Shown in pieces: positions 8,410-17,400 of a stretch of DNA of 33,166 nt. The stretch lies in contig JAJECV010000089.1 of assembly GCA_022821875.1 (NCBI GenBank), forward strand, positions 1-33,166, in the 5' to 3' direction. Positions within the stretch are counted from its first letter, which is position 1. Each line of letters begins with the position of its first letter. The notes beneath the pieces are model-generated. The model was not told the DNA's origin. It saw nothing but the letters and a program-made list of their open reading frames with translations, and did not search any database. Both the position numbers and the translations under genes were made by a program. This DNA is from Rhodothermales bacterium (GTDB lineage Bacteria; Bacteroidota; Rhodothermia; Rhodothermales; Bin80).

Positions 8410-8475
8410 GGCGACAGTTATGTGATGCCGATCTCCTCTACGCGCATCTGGTTCATCGACCATTACTTTATCTAG
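8410..8475 (+). pseudogene. C-terminal fragment of a family ATPase
   Basis: The plus strand reads GDSYVMPISSTRIWFIDHYF plus I and a TAG stop. It aligns with the last residues of the intact copy ending at 10289 (GRYAIPIPSMRRWFIDNYFI). Only the winged-helix end is left; everything upstream is replaced by the 57-bp element. The following 100 bp (8476-8580) contain four GATCC-containing repeats and match the 3' flank of other copies weakly. Confidence 0.75.
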
Positions 8476-8595
8476 CGGGATCCGCCCCACCGATCCCCTA
8501 CTGATCCCCGTCACCTGCCCTGATCCCCGCCGCACAGAGGATCAAATTGTTCGTGTCATCATTCCCTGTCCTATCAATAGTTGCCACCCCACCTC

Positions 8596-8665
8596 GTGAA
8601 TGATTTCACAGACACAAACCCGGATATAGAAGGCCGGGGCGAAGCGAAGTACTTCCCCCCCGTCG
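8596..8665 (+). pseudogene. N-terminal fragment of a family ATPase (plus strand)
   Basis: The frame reads VNDFTDTNPDIEGRGEAKYF and then breaks into unrelated sequence. It aligns with the intact copy's MSDFVDLNPDIEDRGEAKYF. The start codon has been lost (GTG AAT in place of ATG AGT), but the upstream leader (CCTATCAATAGTTGCCACC) is recognisably the one in front of the intact copies. Confidence 0.75.
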
Positions 8666-8889
8666 GCGAAATCCCTTCTTCGTTGTCGCTAGACAGAGCA
8701 GGGCGGTCTTGCCCGCTTCAGGGAAGGGGCTGTCTGGATCAGAATAAATGTGCAGGAATTTCGCGCCTTCGCCCTATCCAGCAACTCCTTGAAATCATCC
8801 GGAATTTTCGCTCGGCCATGAAAATAGCGCACCTTGCCCCGTTCCGGCGTGGCAGGCTTAACGGTGGGGGATTTCTGTGATTTATTCAT
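8666..8889 (-). pseudogene. N-terminal fragment of a divergent family ATPase (minus strand)
   Basis: Starting at 8889 the minus strand reads MNKSQKSPTVKPATPERGKV, then RYFHGRAKIPDDFKELLDRA and TFILIQTAP. This is the family N-terminus up to Walker A. A frameshift falls inside the P-loop: the next frame gives PEAGKTALLCLATTKKG. The fragment is more diverged than the other copies and is oriented against the plus-strand fragment beside it, so at least two separate ATPase genes were joined tail to tail here. Confidence 0.7.
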
Positions 8890-9134
8890 CGGATCTGTCC
8901 AGACAGTCGTAGGATAGGAGGAGACTTTTCAACTGACTGAATATATGCACTCAGAGGAAAATGGGGTTCTAATAACTGAAATTCTCGGATGCTATTTTTT
9001 GGCATTTTCGGGGTAGAAAATAGAAGTCTATTCATGACCAAGAGGCTTCCCCCGCATCTGTTCTTCCTTTTCCTTTGGAACAAACTGCCTCCAAAATCAT
9101 TCCTTGTCCTGACGATAGATGCCACTTTACCTCA
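8890..9134. promoter_or_regulatory. Intergenic region and conserved leader before the intact plus-strand ATPase
   Basis: No gene is seen. The last ~35 bp (from CATTCCTTGTCCTGACGATA through GATGCCACTTTACCTCA) match the leader of the other copies, notably 8563-8595. No clear Shine-Dalgarno motif precedes the ATG at 9135. Confidence 0.4.
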
Positions 9135-10289
9135 ATGAGTGATTTCGTAGACCTAAACCCGGATATAGAAGACCGGGGCGAGGCCAAGTATTTCCACGGA
9201 CGGACGGGAATACTGGATAGTTTCCAGCACCGCATGAAGTGGGCGGAGAAGGATCCCAAAAAAGGAACCACATTCCTGATCCAGGCCGCGCCCGGTGCAG
9301 GCAAGAGTGCGCTGCTCTATAAATGTGGGGAACTGGCGGAAGGGCAGGATTGGAAGGTCGCAGACATCACACTGGATGCCCTCTGGGACGCGACCACGCT
9401 TCTTCAGGCATTAGGGCGAAGTAAGGAGGCAGGTCAGGTAGAGGGTGCGTGGAGCGCGTCCATGGAGGGGGAAATAGGCATTCCGGGCGCGGGTAGCGCA
9501 CGTTTAGGAGGGAGTTATGAAAGAAAGAAAACCCCCGCCCCCCGCAACACACTGGAGGTGCTACAGAACGGGAAGGGGAAACTGTTGCTCGTTCTGGACG
9601 AAGCACAGCGTCTGGGTAAGCACACGCCGATGCACCATGCACATCGGGCCAGTATCCTTCTTGATGCGATCCATAATGGAAAGATTGCGGGCCGCCCCGT
9701 GATGTTGATCACTGCCGGTTTAAGTGCGACGGCGGATGTATTTGAAGGCCTGGGCGTGTCCAGATTCAAGGACAACTGCTACGTAGAACTGGGCCCGCTG
9801 AAACCGGAAGCGGAGCGAGAGGTGATCAAGGACTGGCTCAAGAAGGAGGGGCGGACGAAGGAGGATCCCACGCTCTGGATTGATGCAATCATGCAGAAGA
9901 CTCATGGCTGGCCGCAACATGTGGCCGCCTATGCGCAGGCCGCTGCCCTTCAGGTGCGGGGGGATAAGAGAGCGATGACTCCGCAGGGTCTGCAGGCGAT
10001 GCTCGAAGTGGGGAAGATGAAACGAATAAAATTTTATGAATCCAGAGCGAAGGGGCTGGACGAGGATCACCGTGCGGCCATTGCCGAAGCCTTTGCAAGT
10101 GCACGTGAGGATCAAACACAGACCAGAAAAGCAATTATGGAACCCCTTGTGAAGGCGGTCGGCAAGGAGCAGGCGGACACCGTCTTCAAGCGTGCGCTTA
10201 GAAAGGGCGTACTAGACCACCGGAACGGGCGCTATGCGATCCCGATCCCGTCCATGCGCCGCTGGTTCATCGACAATTACTTCATCTAG
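9135..10289 (+). CDS. P-loop AAA-type ATPase, family copy 5 (intact)
   Basis: 384 residues from the ATG at 9135; an upstream ATG at 9075 is in frame but falls in the conserved leader and is not shared by other copies. Walker A is APGAGKSAL (residues 52-60), Walker B is LLLVLDEAQ (150-158), and a sensor-like strand VMLITAGLS follows. HGWPQHVAAYAQAA and a winged-helix-like end (GVLDHRNGRYAIPIPSM, RRWFIDNYFI) complete the protein. The first ~90 and last ~200 residues are very close to copy 1, but the segment between Walker A and B (about residues 90-145) is quite different and glycine-rich here. No transmembrane segment or fused effector domain is present, and no obvious partner gene is adjacent. 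ATPase activity is strongly predicted; the cellular role is unknown. Confidence 0.87.
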   Translation: MSDFVDLNPDIEDRGEAKYFHGRTGILDSFQHRMKWAEKDPKKGTTFLIQAAPGAGKSALLYKCGELAEGQDWKVADITLDALWDATTLLQALGRSKEAGQVEGAWSASMEGEIGIPGAGSARLGGSYERKKTPAPRNTLEVLQNGKGKLLLVLDEAQRLGKHTPMHHAHRASILLDAIHNGKIAGRPVMLITAGLSATADVFEGLGVSRFKDNCYVELGPLKPEAEREVIKDWLKKEGRTKEDPTLWIDAIMQKTHGWPQHVAAYAQAAALQVRGDKRAMTPQGLQAMLEVGKMKRIKFYESRAKGLDEDHRAAIAEAFASAREDQTQTRKAIMEPLVKAVGKEQADTVFKRALRKGVLDHRNGRYAIPIPSMRRWFIDNYFI

Positions 10290-10419
10290 CGGAATCCGTT
10301 CTATCAATTCCCTACTGGTTCGAGTTTCCCGCCGAATAGACTCTTAACAACCCGTGCATAAAATATGATCACCGAGTTAGACCGCATAACTGCGTGTCGT
10401 AGATAACCAAACCATCTAT

Positions 10420-10453
10420 TTTTCGCCCTTCTCGATACTTTAAAAGGCGAAAA
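10420..10453. repeat. Inverted repeat (possible hairpin)
   Basis: TTTTCGCC (10420-10427) and GGCGAAAA (10446-10453) are exact inverse complements separated by 18 bp, just upstream of the small frame at 10464. It could be an RNA hairpin, an operator or an element end; nothing decides between these. Confidence 0.4.
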
Positions 10454-10463
10454 CCTCTGTTCT

Positions 10464-10673
10464 ATGGCTATTTTGAACAATTTAATCCCCAAAAACCAAC
10501 TCGAAAAACTTTGTTCAGATTTTTTGGACTTTATCCACGGGCTGTTAGACCAAACCCCGACGGATTTTACGCTTGGCCTCCTCCATTCCCCCGATTCTGA
10601 CCTTAAAATAGAGCGATATCCGCTTCTGATCTCCGGCCCGTTGCCCGTGCTCCCCCTGGTTGGAAACCCTTAA
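10464..10673 (+). CDS. Small hypothetical protein
   Basis: 69 residues from an ATG that follows an inverted repeat. It begins MAILNNLIPKNQLEKLCSDF and continues with a mostly helical pattern, then IERYPLLISGPLPVLPLVGN. Composition looks protein-like and codon use is unremarkable, but the length and the abrupt end suggest a 5' fragment of a longer gene. Not recognised. The surrounding stretch 10290-10763 contains no other supported gene. Confidence 0.35.
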   Translation: MAILNNLIPKNQLEKLCSDFLDFIHGLLDQTPTDFTLGLLHSPDSDLKIERYPLLISGPLPVLPLVGNP

Positions 10674-10763
10674 GTGGCTGCATCGAATAAAGTCAATGTC
10701 TTTAGACAGTTTTCAAGGTCTGGAAGAGCATGAGCGTTGCTTTCCAGTTCTATCCCGCCACAT

Positions 10764-11466
10764 CTACCGTACTCGTACAAATCGCCCCGCCTTTACTGAA
10801 GTACCCGCGGGGGAATCCACAATCAAACGATACAAATATACTCCAACAGAGAGTGGAGCACCGTTCACTTGTATACTTTAATCCCATCCGGCTTGCATGG
10901 TGTTTCGAGGCACGGTAAGAACCTGCCTTCCCGTCACATCCATGACTTCTATCTTCACTTGAGCCGGCCACGGGAGATCAAAAGCCACTTGTGTGAAACC
11001 CTGAAAAGGGTTTGGATAGTTGCCGAGTACCGCAAAGTTTTCCGGCAAAACTCCGCCTCCAATAGAGACTGGGGCGGAGACCTCAATACTGAACAACAGA
11101 CTGTCAGCGGCGCCATCTGCATCCGTTACTTTGTAGGTATAGGCTGTGGGAGAGGTAACCACTGTTGGAGTTCCGCTGAGCGTTCGCGTGGAAGAATCGA
11201 AGTTCAAGCCTGCAGGCAATGCTGGAGCAAGGGTATAGGAAATTGGCGATATCCCTCCAGTCGCTTCGGGCAGAACCAGTGCAATAATGGGCTCGTTCAT
11301 GGGATAGTTCTGGTCATCAATCGTGCCTGCAATTTCCAGAGGCATACATGTTGAGCCAGTAACCGTCTGGATCCCCTGGTATAGGGTTGCAGGTTCCAAA
11401 TCCACACAGGAGAAAGAAAAATATAATTCCTGCGGTCCGCCTATAGATTGAATTCATCATTATCAT
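10764..11466 (-). pseudogene. Secreted protein with Ig-like domain and T9SS sorting domain, broken
   Basis: The gene starts at 11466 with a signal peptide (MIMMNSIYRRTAGIIFFFLL, then CGFGTC) nearly the same as that of the protein at 11749-12444. A frameshift near 11400 moves to the body frame. The body has a putative Ig (He_PIG-like) domain: GTIDDQNYPMNEPIIALVLP, GLNFDSSTRTLSGTP, YTYKVTDADGAADSLLF. A linker and the type IX sorting domain follow: LGNYPNPFQG, VKIEVMDVTGRQVLTVP. A TAA at 10878-10880 cuts the sorting domain, but the same frame continues beyond it with VGVYLYRLIVDSPAGTSVKA and ends GRFVRVR at 10764. The body closely resembles the C-terminus of the LRR protein at 27218-29638. With two defects it is probably dead or mis-sorted. 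Confidence 0.8.
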
Positions 11467-11526
11467 ACGTTTTCGTGATTATGTTCAACAAAGGACATTC
11501 GCGCTATGGCCCCCGCCAAAAAATGG
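11398..11526 (-). repeat. ~129-bp direct repeat, copy 1
   Basis: Matches 12376-12504 at roughly nine of ten positions, with one indel. On the minus strand it encodes the last residues of the HEXXH lipoprotein (here FFGGGHSANVLC and a stop), the short spacer, and the signal peptide of the next gene. The remaining sequence at 11527-11748 holds no recognised gene. Confidence 0.8.
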
Positions 11527-11748
11527 CTTATCAATCCACATGATTACGGATCAAAATCAGATCCATCTCAAATTACTCAGAATATATCCATAACAGCCAG
11601 CAGCATGCCAAATCCCAAAGGCCATAGATGTAATCCGTCATCGCAACTTACATATCTGCCGTCATTTAAGCCATCTGATTACCAACCCAACGAGACCCTC
11701 ACAAAACTCCCAGTCTTGAACGTGTCCAAGAGCGCTTTTTCGTCTAGA

Positions 11749-12444
11749 TTAGTGGTCTTCCATGAAGTTCCATCCAAAAGGATCATCTGAAACATAGCAG
11801 CGCTTATCCCAGTCATCCTGACTTGGTGACCCTGCCGGGTCACCAATTAATTCTTCCGCGGCTTTGCACCAGAGGCTCTCTTGACCGTCGCAAAACTTTA
11901 AAACAGGATACTTGTCTATACGAGGATTTTCATTGCAAATTGGAGGTTTTTCATTCGTCAAGAGAATCTGCCGAAGATAGGCATCTCCAAGACCTCCGTC
12001 ACCGCTTAACATATTAAACAGCACTCCTATACTTGGAGGGTCGGTGTAGCTCTCTCTTGACTCATAGATATGTATAATCACATCAGCTCTATCTGCTATC
12101 CTCAGGGCGCTTCCAGCATAAAAACTCTGCCAATCCGTTCCTTCAACAAAAATTCGTCCGACTTCCATAGCGAATGCGTCCAGTACAGCAGATGGGTATG
12201 TATTATAAGTCTCATTGAGCACGGCCGCCACGGCAAATGCTGGTCCTATATCTGGATAATCCGAATCTAAGAGCTTACGCATCGCCGTTTCTGGTGTCGG
12301 GGCCTTCCATACACCGTTTTCCAGGATCATACCCTGTATCCATAACTCAGATTCCTGGGCGGACCCTGTTTTTGCAAATCCACACAGAAGAAGGAAAAAT
12401 ATAACTCCTGCGGTCCGCCCATAGATTGAATTCATCATTGTCAT
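11749..12444 (-). CDS. Secreted hypothetical protein, 231 residues
   Basis: Starts MTMMNSIYGRTAGVIFFLLL and has a clear Sec signal peptide ending around GSAQE. The mature part begins WIQGMILENGVWKAPTPETA and contains a helical region (AMRKLLDSDYPDIGPAFAVA). Later come PPICNENPRIDKYPVLKFCD and WCKAAEELIGD; the even set of cysteines suggests disulfides outside the cytoplasm. No sorting domain, lipobox or haem motif is seen. It begins 18 bp after the end of the HEXXH lipoprotein gene, so the two may be co-transcribed. Function unknown; not recognised. Confidence 0.7.
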   Translation of the reverse strand: MTMMNSIYGRTAGVIFFLLLCGFAKTGSAQESELWIQGMILENGVWKAPTPETAMRKLLDSDYPDIGPAFAVAAVLNETYNTYPSAVLDAFAMEVGRIFVEGTDWQSFYAGSALRIADRADVIIHIYESRESYTDPPSIGVLFNMLSGDGGLGDAYLRQILLTNEKPPICNENPRIDKYPVLKFCDGQESLWCKAAEELIGDPAGSPSQDDWDKRCYVSDDPFGWNFMEDH

Positions 12445-12504
12445 ACGTTTTCGTGATTATGTTTAACAAGGGACGTTCGCGCTATGGCCTCCACCCGAAA
12501 ATGA
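12376..12504 (-). repeat. ~129-bp direct repeat, copy 2
   Basis: The apparent source copy. It spans the end of the HEXXH lipoprotein gene (SGGGHSANVPC and its stop at 12463), the spacer, and the signal-peptide codons of the 231-residue protein. See 11398-11526 for the other copy. Confidence 0.8.
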
Positions 12505-14317
12505 CTCGTAGATCCATGTGGTTGTAAATCGATAAAAGGGAGCTGAATAATTGACATCCGATGCCCATTGCCCCGCTGCCTGAAGTCTGGTCCAGTAAAT
12601 TCCCCATGTTCCATTTTTATTCGAGACCTGATACCGCACATGTTGATGGGTTCCCGTAAGTTTTTCCAGATCCTTGAAGACCTGCTTCGTTAGGTTGCTG
12701 TTAAGACATTGTTGATACCCTGCCGCATGCTCTTTTTCATGTCCAATGATTTTGAGGCGGACCCCCTTATAGGCATTTAAACTCCCGCATTTAGTATTTA
12801 CATCTCTGTAGTTTGCCGAAGTAATCTTAGTGTCTTCCAATATTAGATTGCAAAGCGTCCCCTTCAGGGGGTAGACCGGTTGTTTATTGGCATCGGGATC
12901 ATAGTCTGCCGCAACACGAAGTTCTCCCTGAATATCTGGCGGATTCTTTATGTAGAAGCGGTCATCCCACGGCCCTGTCCCTTCGGATATATTCCGAGCA
13001 GGAGTGGCACTCCCTTTTAGCCGATAGAAGCCAACTCTAGTAATATTTTGTTTCCGAGGTTCACCCGTATACTTTTCTTCAGTATCTAATTTAATCCCCG
13101 TGGAATTCCATTGTCTGGCAGTTACTTCAATATCAGCGCTTGCGCTCCAGCCGTTAGAGGCTGTGGCCGTAACTTTGGCACTTTCCGTTGCGATTCCCCC
13201 CCAAGCGTATCCTGTCCTTTCTTTTGCTCCTAAACTGGACGACCATAGGAAGGTTTGTTTCTCCACGGGATCTTCTGACTCCCCCGTAAGAGCAATCCTG
13301 CAGCCCGCTCTGGCCCCTCGCTCGACTGACTTATCACAGGCCAAATCGAACTTTACATCACTTTCTTCCTCCTCGGAATCATCTCCAGTGCCATCATTTC
13401 TACCCTCCTTTCCACCACCACTGCCACCTCCTCCGCCAGGTCTGTCTACACTGCCACCTCCTCCACCTCCACCACCATATCCACCTCCCCCCCCCGCCGC
13501 CACCACCACCGTGACCGGGAGTAATTACACATGTAATTTCAATTGTCTCAGTTTCGTAACATACATCAGAATCCGGCGCCCCAACTGGGGTCGGCTCACA
13601 CATCTCAATTGCGTATCTATCAGTAACCCAGCAGTAAACACCGTCTAACTCCTTACCTGCACTGGCTTTTAATTCCAACTTCATCTTGATCGGTTGGGGG
13701 TTCTCACCAGGTTTATATAAAATTGCTTGAGTAGAAGCGTATCCTATCGTGTATTCGGCGACTAGTATCTGCATCTCCCCAAAATCAGCCGCCAACCACT
13801 GCTCTACATAGTCTCTGAATAGAGATGCATCCAGTCCTGGGCTCACAAATTCAACCAATCGGCCAGAGAGGATTTGTCCGTCTGAATCCACATCTGCAAC
13901 CAAGGTGCGAATCACTGAAATCCGGCTATCTGAGTGACTGGTTGCAGATTCATCAATCCCCAGCACCGTCGCAGCATAATATCCACCACTCCCGTTACTC
14001 CATGTCTCGGTCTGATCCCAATCGGGCGGATATTTACGTACCATTGAAGCCAACACCGCCGCAATTGTACTGTCATTGAGTGTTTTGTTAACTGCCCCAT
14101 CTGGTAAAACCGGCGGCACACTCTGCTCTTTTGCGAGGGCAGATTCATACCAATCCTGAACAGTTTCCACCCGATCAGAGGCCTCCTCCAATGGCAGAGT
14201 CTCTACATCCGGTACGAAAGAACTGTCACAGCGGGCAAACAACAGCATGCCGCAGAACAGAACAATTAGGGCACCGCTACGAAAAACAACTGATTTCATT
14301 CTGGTCAAAAGCATCAC
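12463..14317 (-). pseudogene. HEXXH lipoprotein, split by a G9 tract
   Basis: Two overlapping frames form one protein. Frame one starts at 14317 (or the ATG at 14299: MKSVVFRSGALIVLFCGMLL) with a lipoprotein-like signal ending FARC. It has an acidic domain (VETVQDWYESALAKEQ, GYYAATVLGIDES) and reaches a glycine stretch. Frame two begins in the same glycine stretch and continues through an acidic spacer, an Ig-like segment (GWSASADIEVTARQW) and a domain with IIGHEKEHAAGYQQCL. This HEXXH motif (12727-12741) suggests zinc binding, and related proteins often have GHEQEH here. The switch lies at nine C on the plus strand (13487-13495). After the tract frame one reads RWIWWWRWRRW, which is implausible, so the intended protein switches frame; loss of one G would fuse the halves. 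Either phase variation, a mutation or a sequencing error. Possible surface metallopeptidase. Confidence 0.75.
13487..13495. repeat. Homopolymer of nine C (G9 in the coding strand)
   Basis: Lies in the glycine-codon stretch of the HEXXH lipoprotein exactly where the reading frame must change. Runs of this length are prone to slippage during replication and also to sequencing error. Confidence 0.9.
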
Positions 14318-14482
14318 AGTTCATTCAAAGATAACCCTTCATTTGCTCATTTGAACCCTTTACCGAATATCAAATCCCAGGTTCCCGGCGATCAGGCGAA
14401 AAAATTCCGTAGAAATTAATCCGCAGACAGCTGATGCGTCGTCATCGTGTTCCGGGTAAGTTGCCGCCGAAAAAATGAACAG
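14318..14482. other. Intergenic region between the large barrel protein and the HEXXH lipoprotein
   Basis: 165 bp, AT-richer than its surroundings, with no convincing terminator hairpin. It must contain the end of the T9SS operon transcript and probably the lipoprotein promoter. Confidence 0.4.
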
Positions 14483-17400
14483 TCAAAAATCAAACCCGAA
14501 TAGAATCCCGAAATGCCATTGGACCTGCTTCCCGTAACTGACGCTTGGCTGTGAGGTGATGAAGGCATCATCCAGTTGAATCTCGAATGCGTCGGCTCCA
14601 TAGGTTGCACTCACAAAGAGCGCCGTGGGTAAGAGATAATAACTTCCCGTCATCAGACGGAGTTCCGCACCGATATCTTTACGGAGTGCACGGCTTTCCG
14701 GTTGAACCCGGGCCCCGTCCGCATAAAGACGCATAAACGCTTTATCCAAATAAATTGGCCCGACCTGACGCTTGATATCAGGAAGCAGCGGGAAAAACCA
14801 CGATGCCTGCACCCATAAGGTCTCCGTCCCTCCTAATCCGTAAAAGGGGTAGCCCCGGGCCCCTGACAGCCCTCCGACATACTCAAAATAAAAAGGATCT
14901 GCACGCTTGCCAAATAATGTTGTTGCACGCATTCTCATGCTCAGTCCATGTGAGGTGCCATGAAACTGCCCCGGCAAGCGAATGCCACCCTCCAGATCAA
15001 CCCGCAAGCGGTGTAAAATGCTGCTGCTGTACACGGGCACCAACTGCCCGTCCCGAATATCAAATTGATCCAGAAGGCGACCGCTTTCCCGCTCATAGGA
15101 TGCCGTCATGCGAATCCCGGTTCGCATGATATCCGATTCACGATGCGCACGCTGCAGCTCAAAATATACACTGACCATGTAACTGCGCCCAATGAAGTAA
15201 CGTGAGGACGAACTAGGGATCCAATCCGCCAATTCTTTTGAATAAAACCGATTGGTGGTTACACGGTACGGGCTATAGCGGTATCCCACTTCAAATAATG
15301 TGCTCCGATGCACCTTGCTGCGCAGATAAATATTCCCTTCCCACAGACCATAGGTCAGGTCCGCATCGGTGGTTTGGGGCAGGCATGCCGTGCAGGGATG
15401 CTCCTCAATGGATAACCCGTTTTCCACCGTGCGCCGGATATTAAAAAGCTGGATGGATACCTGCGGCGACCATCGTTTCGGGATGACCCGGAAGCCCCGT
15501 GCATAATCAAACTGAAGGAACGCATCCCGCTCCAGTGCCAATAAATTTGCCGGAGCAAAAAACTGACCGCCTCCGTGGGATCCGGGGCCAACCAGCAGCC
15601 CGCCAAACAGACTCATGCCTTCCAGGATTTCTCTGGAAGAGACATAGGTGCCAAATTTGAGATTCCGCCAGAAAGTCTCCGCCCGTCCCTGTATACGCCC
15701 CTCCAGTTCACGCTCCACATATTGATCCAGCCGGATGACCGGGGAAATCGTAAAGTCGGTGAACGCAGCCCCGTACGGTGACACCTGCAGTGAATCAACC
15801 CCCAGAGAAGCGTCCTCCGCAATCATCTCCACAAGTTCATGCTTCGCTATCGACCGCACATCTGCATCGCTTTCCGAGTCATGAGGCAGTGTGGTTTTTG
15901 TGATCAATTCCGGGGCGGTGTAGGGAATCGCAGAATCCAGAACAACTGGATTCTTTAACTGTGCAATCTTATATCCATCCCACTCATAGGCGGCATAGGC
16001 AAGCGCACCATCCGGTCCCATGTCCGGCATAAAGGCTCCACCGGTCACCTGGGTCAACTGTTCGTGTATATCTCCCTCCATCCGATAGATATTGTAGATC
16101 CCGGTTGCATCTGAGGCATAATACAGGGCCCCATTGGCCATCATGGGGGATCGCTCATCGGCACTCGTCTGGAGGACGGGAATGGCACCGGAGCCGTCCA
16201 TTCTGATTTTCCATAGATCGTTGCCATGCTTTCCGGGATCCAGCCTGGCAAAATAGATCCAGTCACCATCCCATACCGGCCCGGTAACCTGCGTACCGTT
16301 TTCAAATTGCGTAACCGGCGTGGTCATTCCGGTTTCAACATCCAAAAGCCATACATTACTCGTGCCGTCACTGGAGGCAACATAGGCAATCCGTGTCCCC
16401 GTAGAATTCCAGGCAGGCTGTGATGCACGGGCATCGTGTGTCAGTGCTTCAGTGGTCTCTGTCTCTAGTTCAATCAGATGAAGATCCGTATAGAGAAAGC
16501 CTTCCGAGGTGGTCCGTTGACGCGCATAGACGAGTGCCTTCCCGTCCGGCCTCCATGCCGCTCCTCCCGTAACACCGGACTTGATCCGATACCCAAGAGA
16601 GCAGATATGGTCATGGACCAGATCTCCCAGATCATGGGCAACGGTGGTCTCCGATGTTAAATCCCGCACATACAGTGTAACCCGGCTGAAATGTTCTCCC
16701 TTATTGGAGATATAGGCAAGTTGGGAACCATCCGGCGAGAACCTCGGAAAGTAGTTTGCAAACCCCTCCGATTCAATGATGGTCCCTTCCACAAGAGATG
16801 TCTCGATAGGAGCTATCGCACGGCGATAGGAAACCTCCATCTCCTGAATCCATTGAGCATACACCTGCGCTCCTTTCACACCGGTGGCTAATTCAATCGC
16901 TTCCTCCACCTGCCAGGTCCGCCACCGGCGCAGATTACGGGTGATCTCAGACAGAACTTCCGGCCCATATTTGCTGGCCAGATAGAGCGTAAAGGCATAA
17001 CCATAGTTATAGACTCCTTCACGCATAAGGCTGCTCTTCGAGTAAAAACTGCCGAGTTCACTCAAAGTGAGCGTTTTATTTTCTAAAACCCGGGTGCGCA
17101 GTAACATATCCCGGTGCGTATCCCACCGGTCATAGTGCAGATGATCATGCTGATACTGCGCCGTCCCTTCGGCTAGCCATGCCGGATTACTCAATCCCAT
17201 AATGGGATAACTGACCAGCACATTGGGATAGCCGTACAACACATCCGGGCGGCGCACATTCTCGTAATCCAGGATCTGCAGATATCCAAAAGGCATCGTC
17301 CGGGGCAGTTTCATTGCTGCCTGAATCTGAACAATATGCGTGAATTCGTGGGTAATGACATTACGCAGCCAGTCATGCGCCCCGCGTAGTGATGAATTGA

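Noticed and set aside
13100..13648. Plus-strand proline-rich open frame
   Set aside because: It is the opposite-strand reading of the glycine-rich linker of the HEXXH lipoprotein and has no start context or homologue that I recognise.
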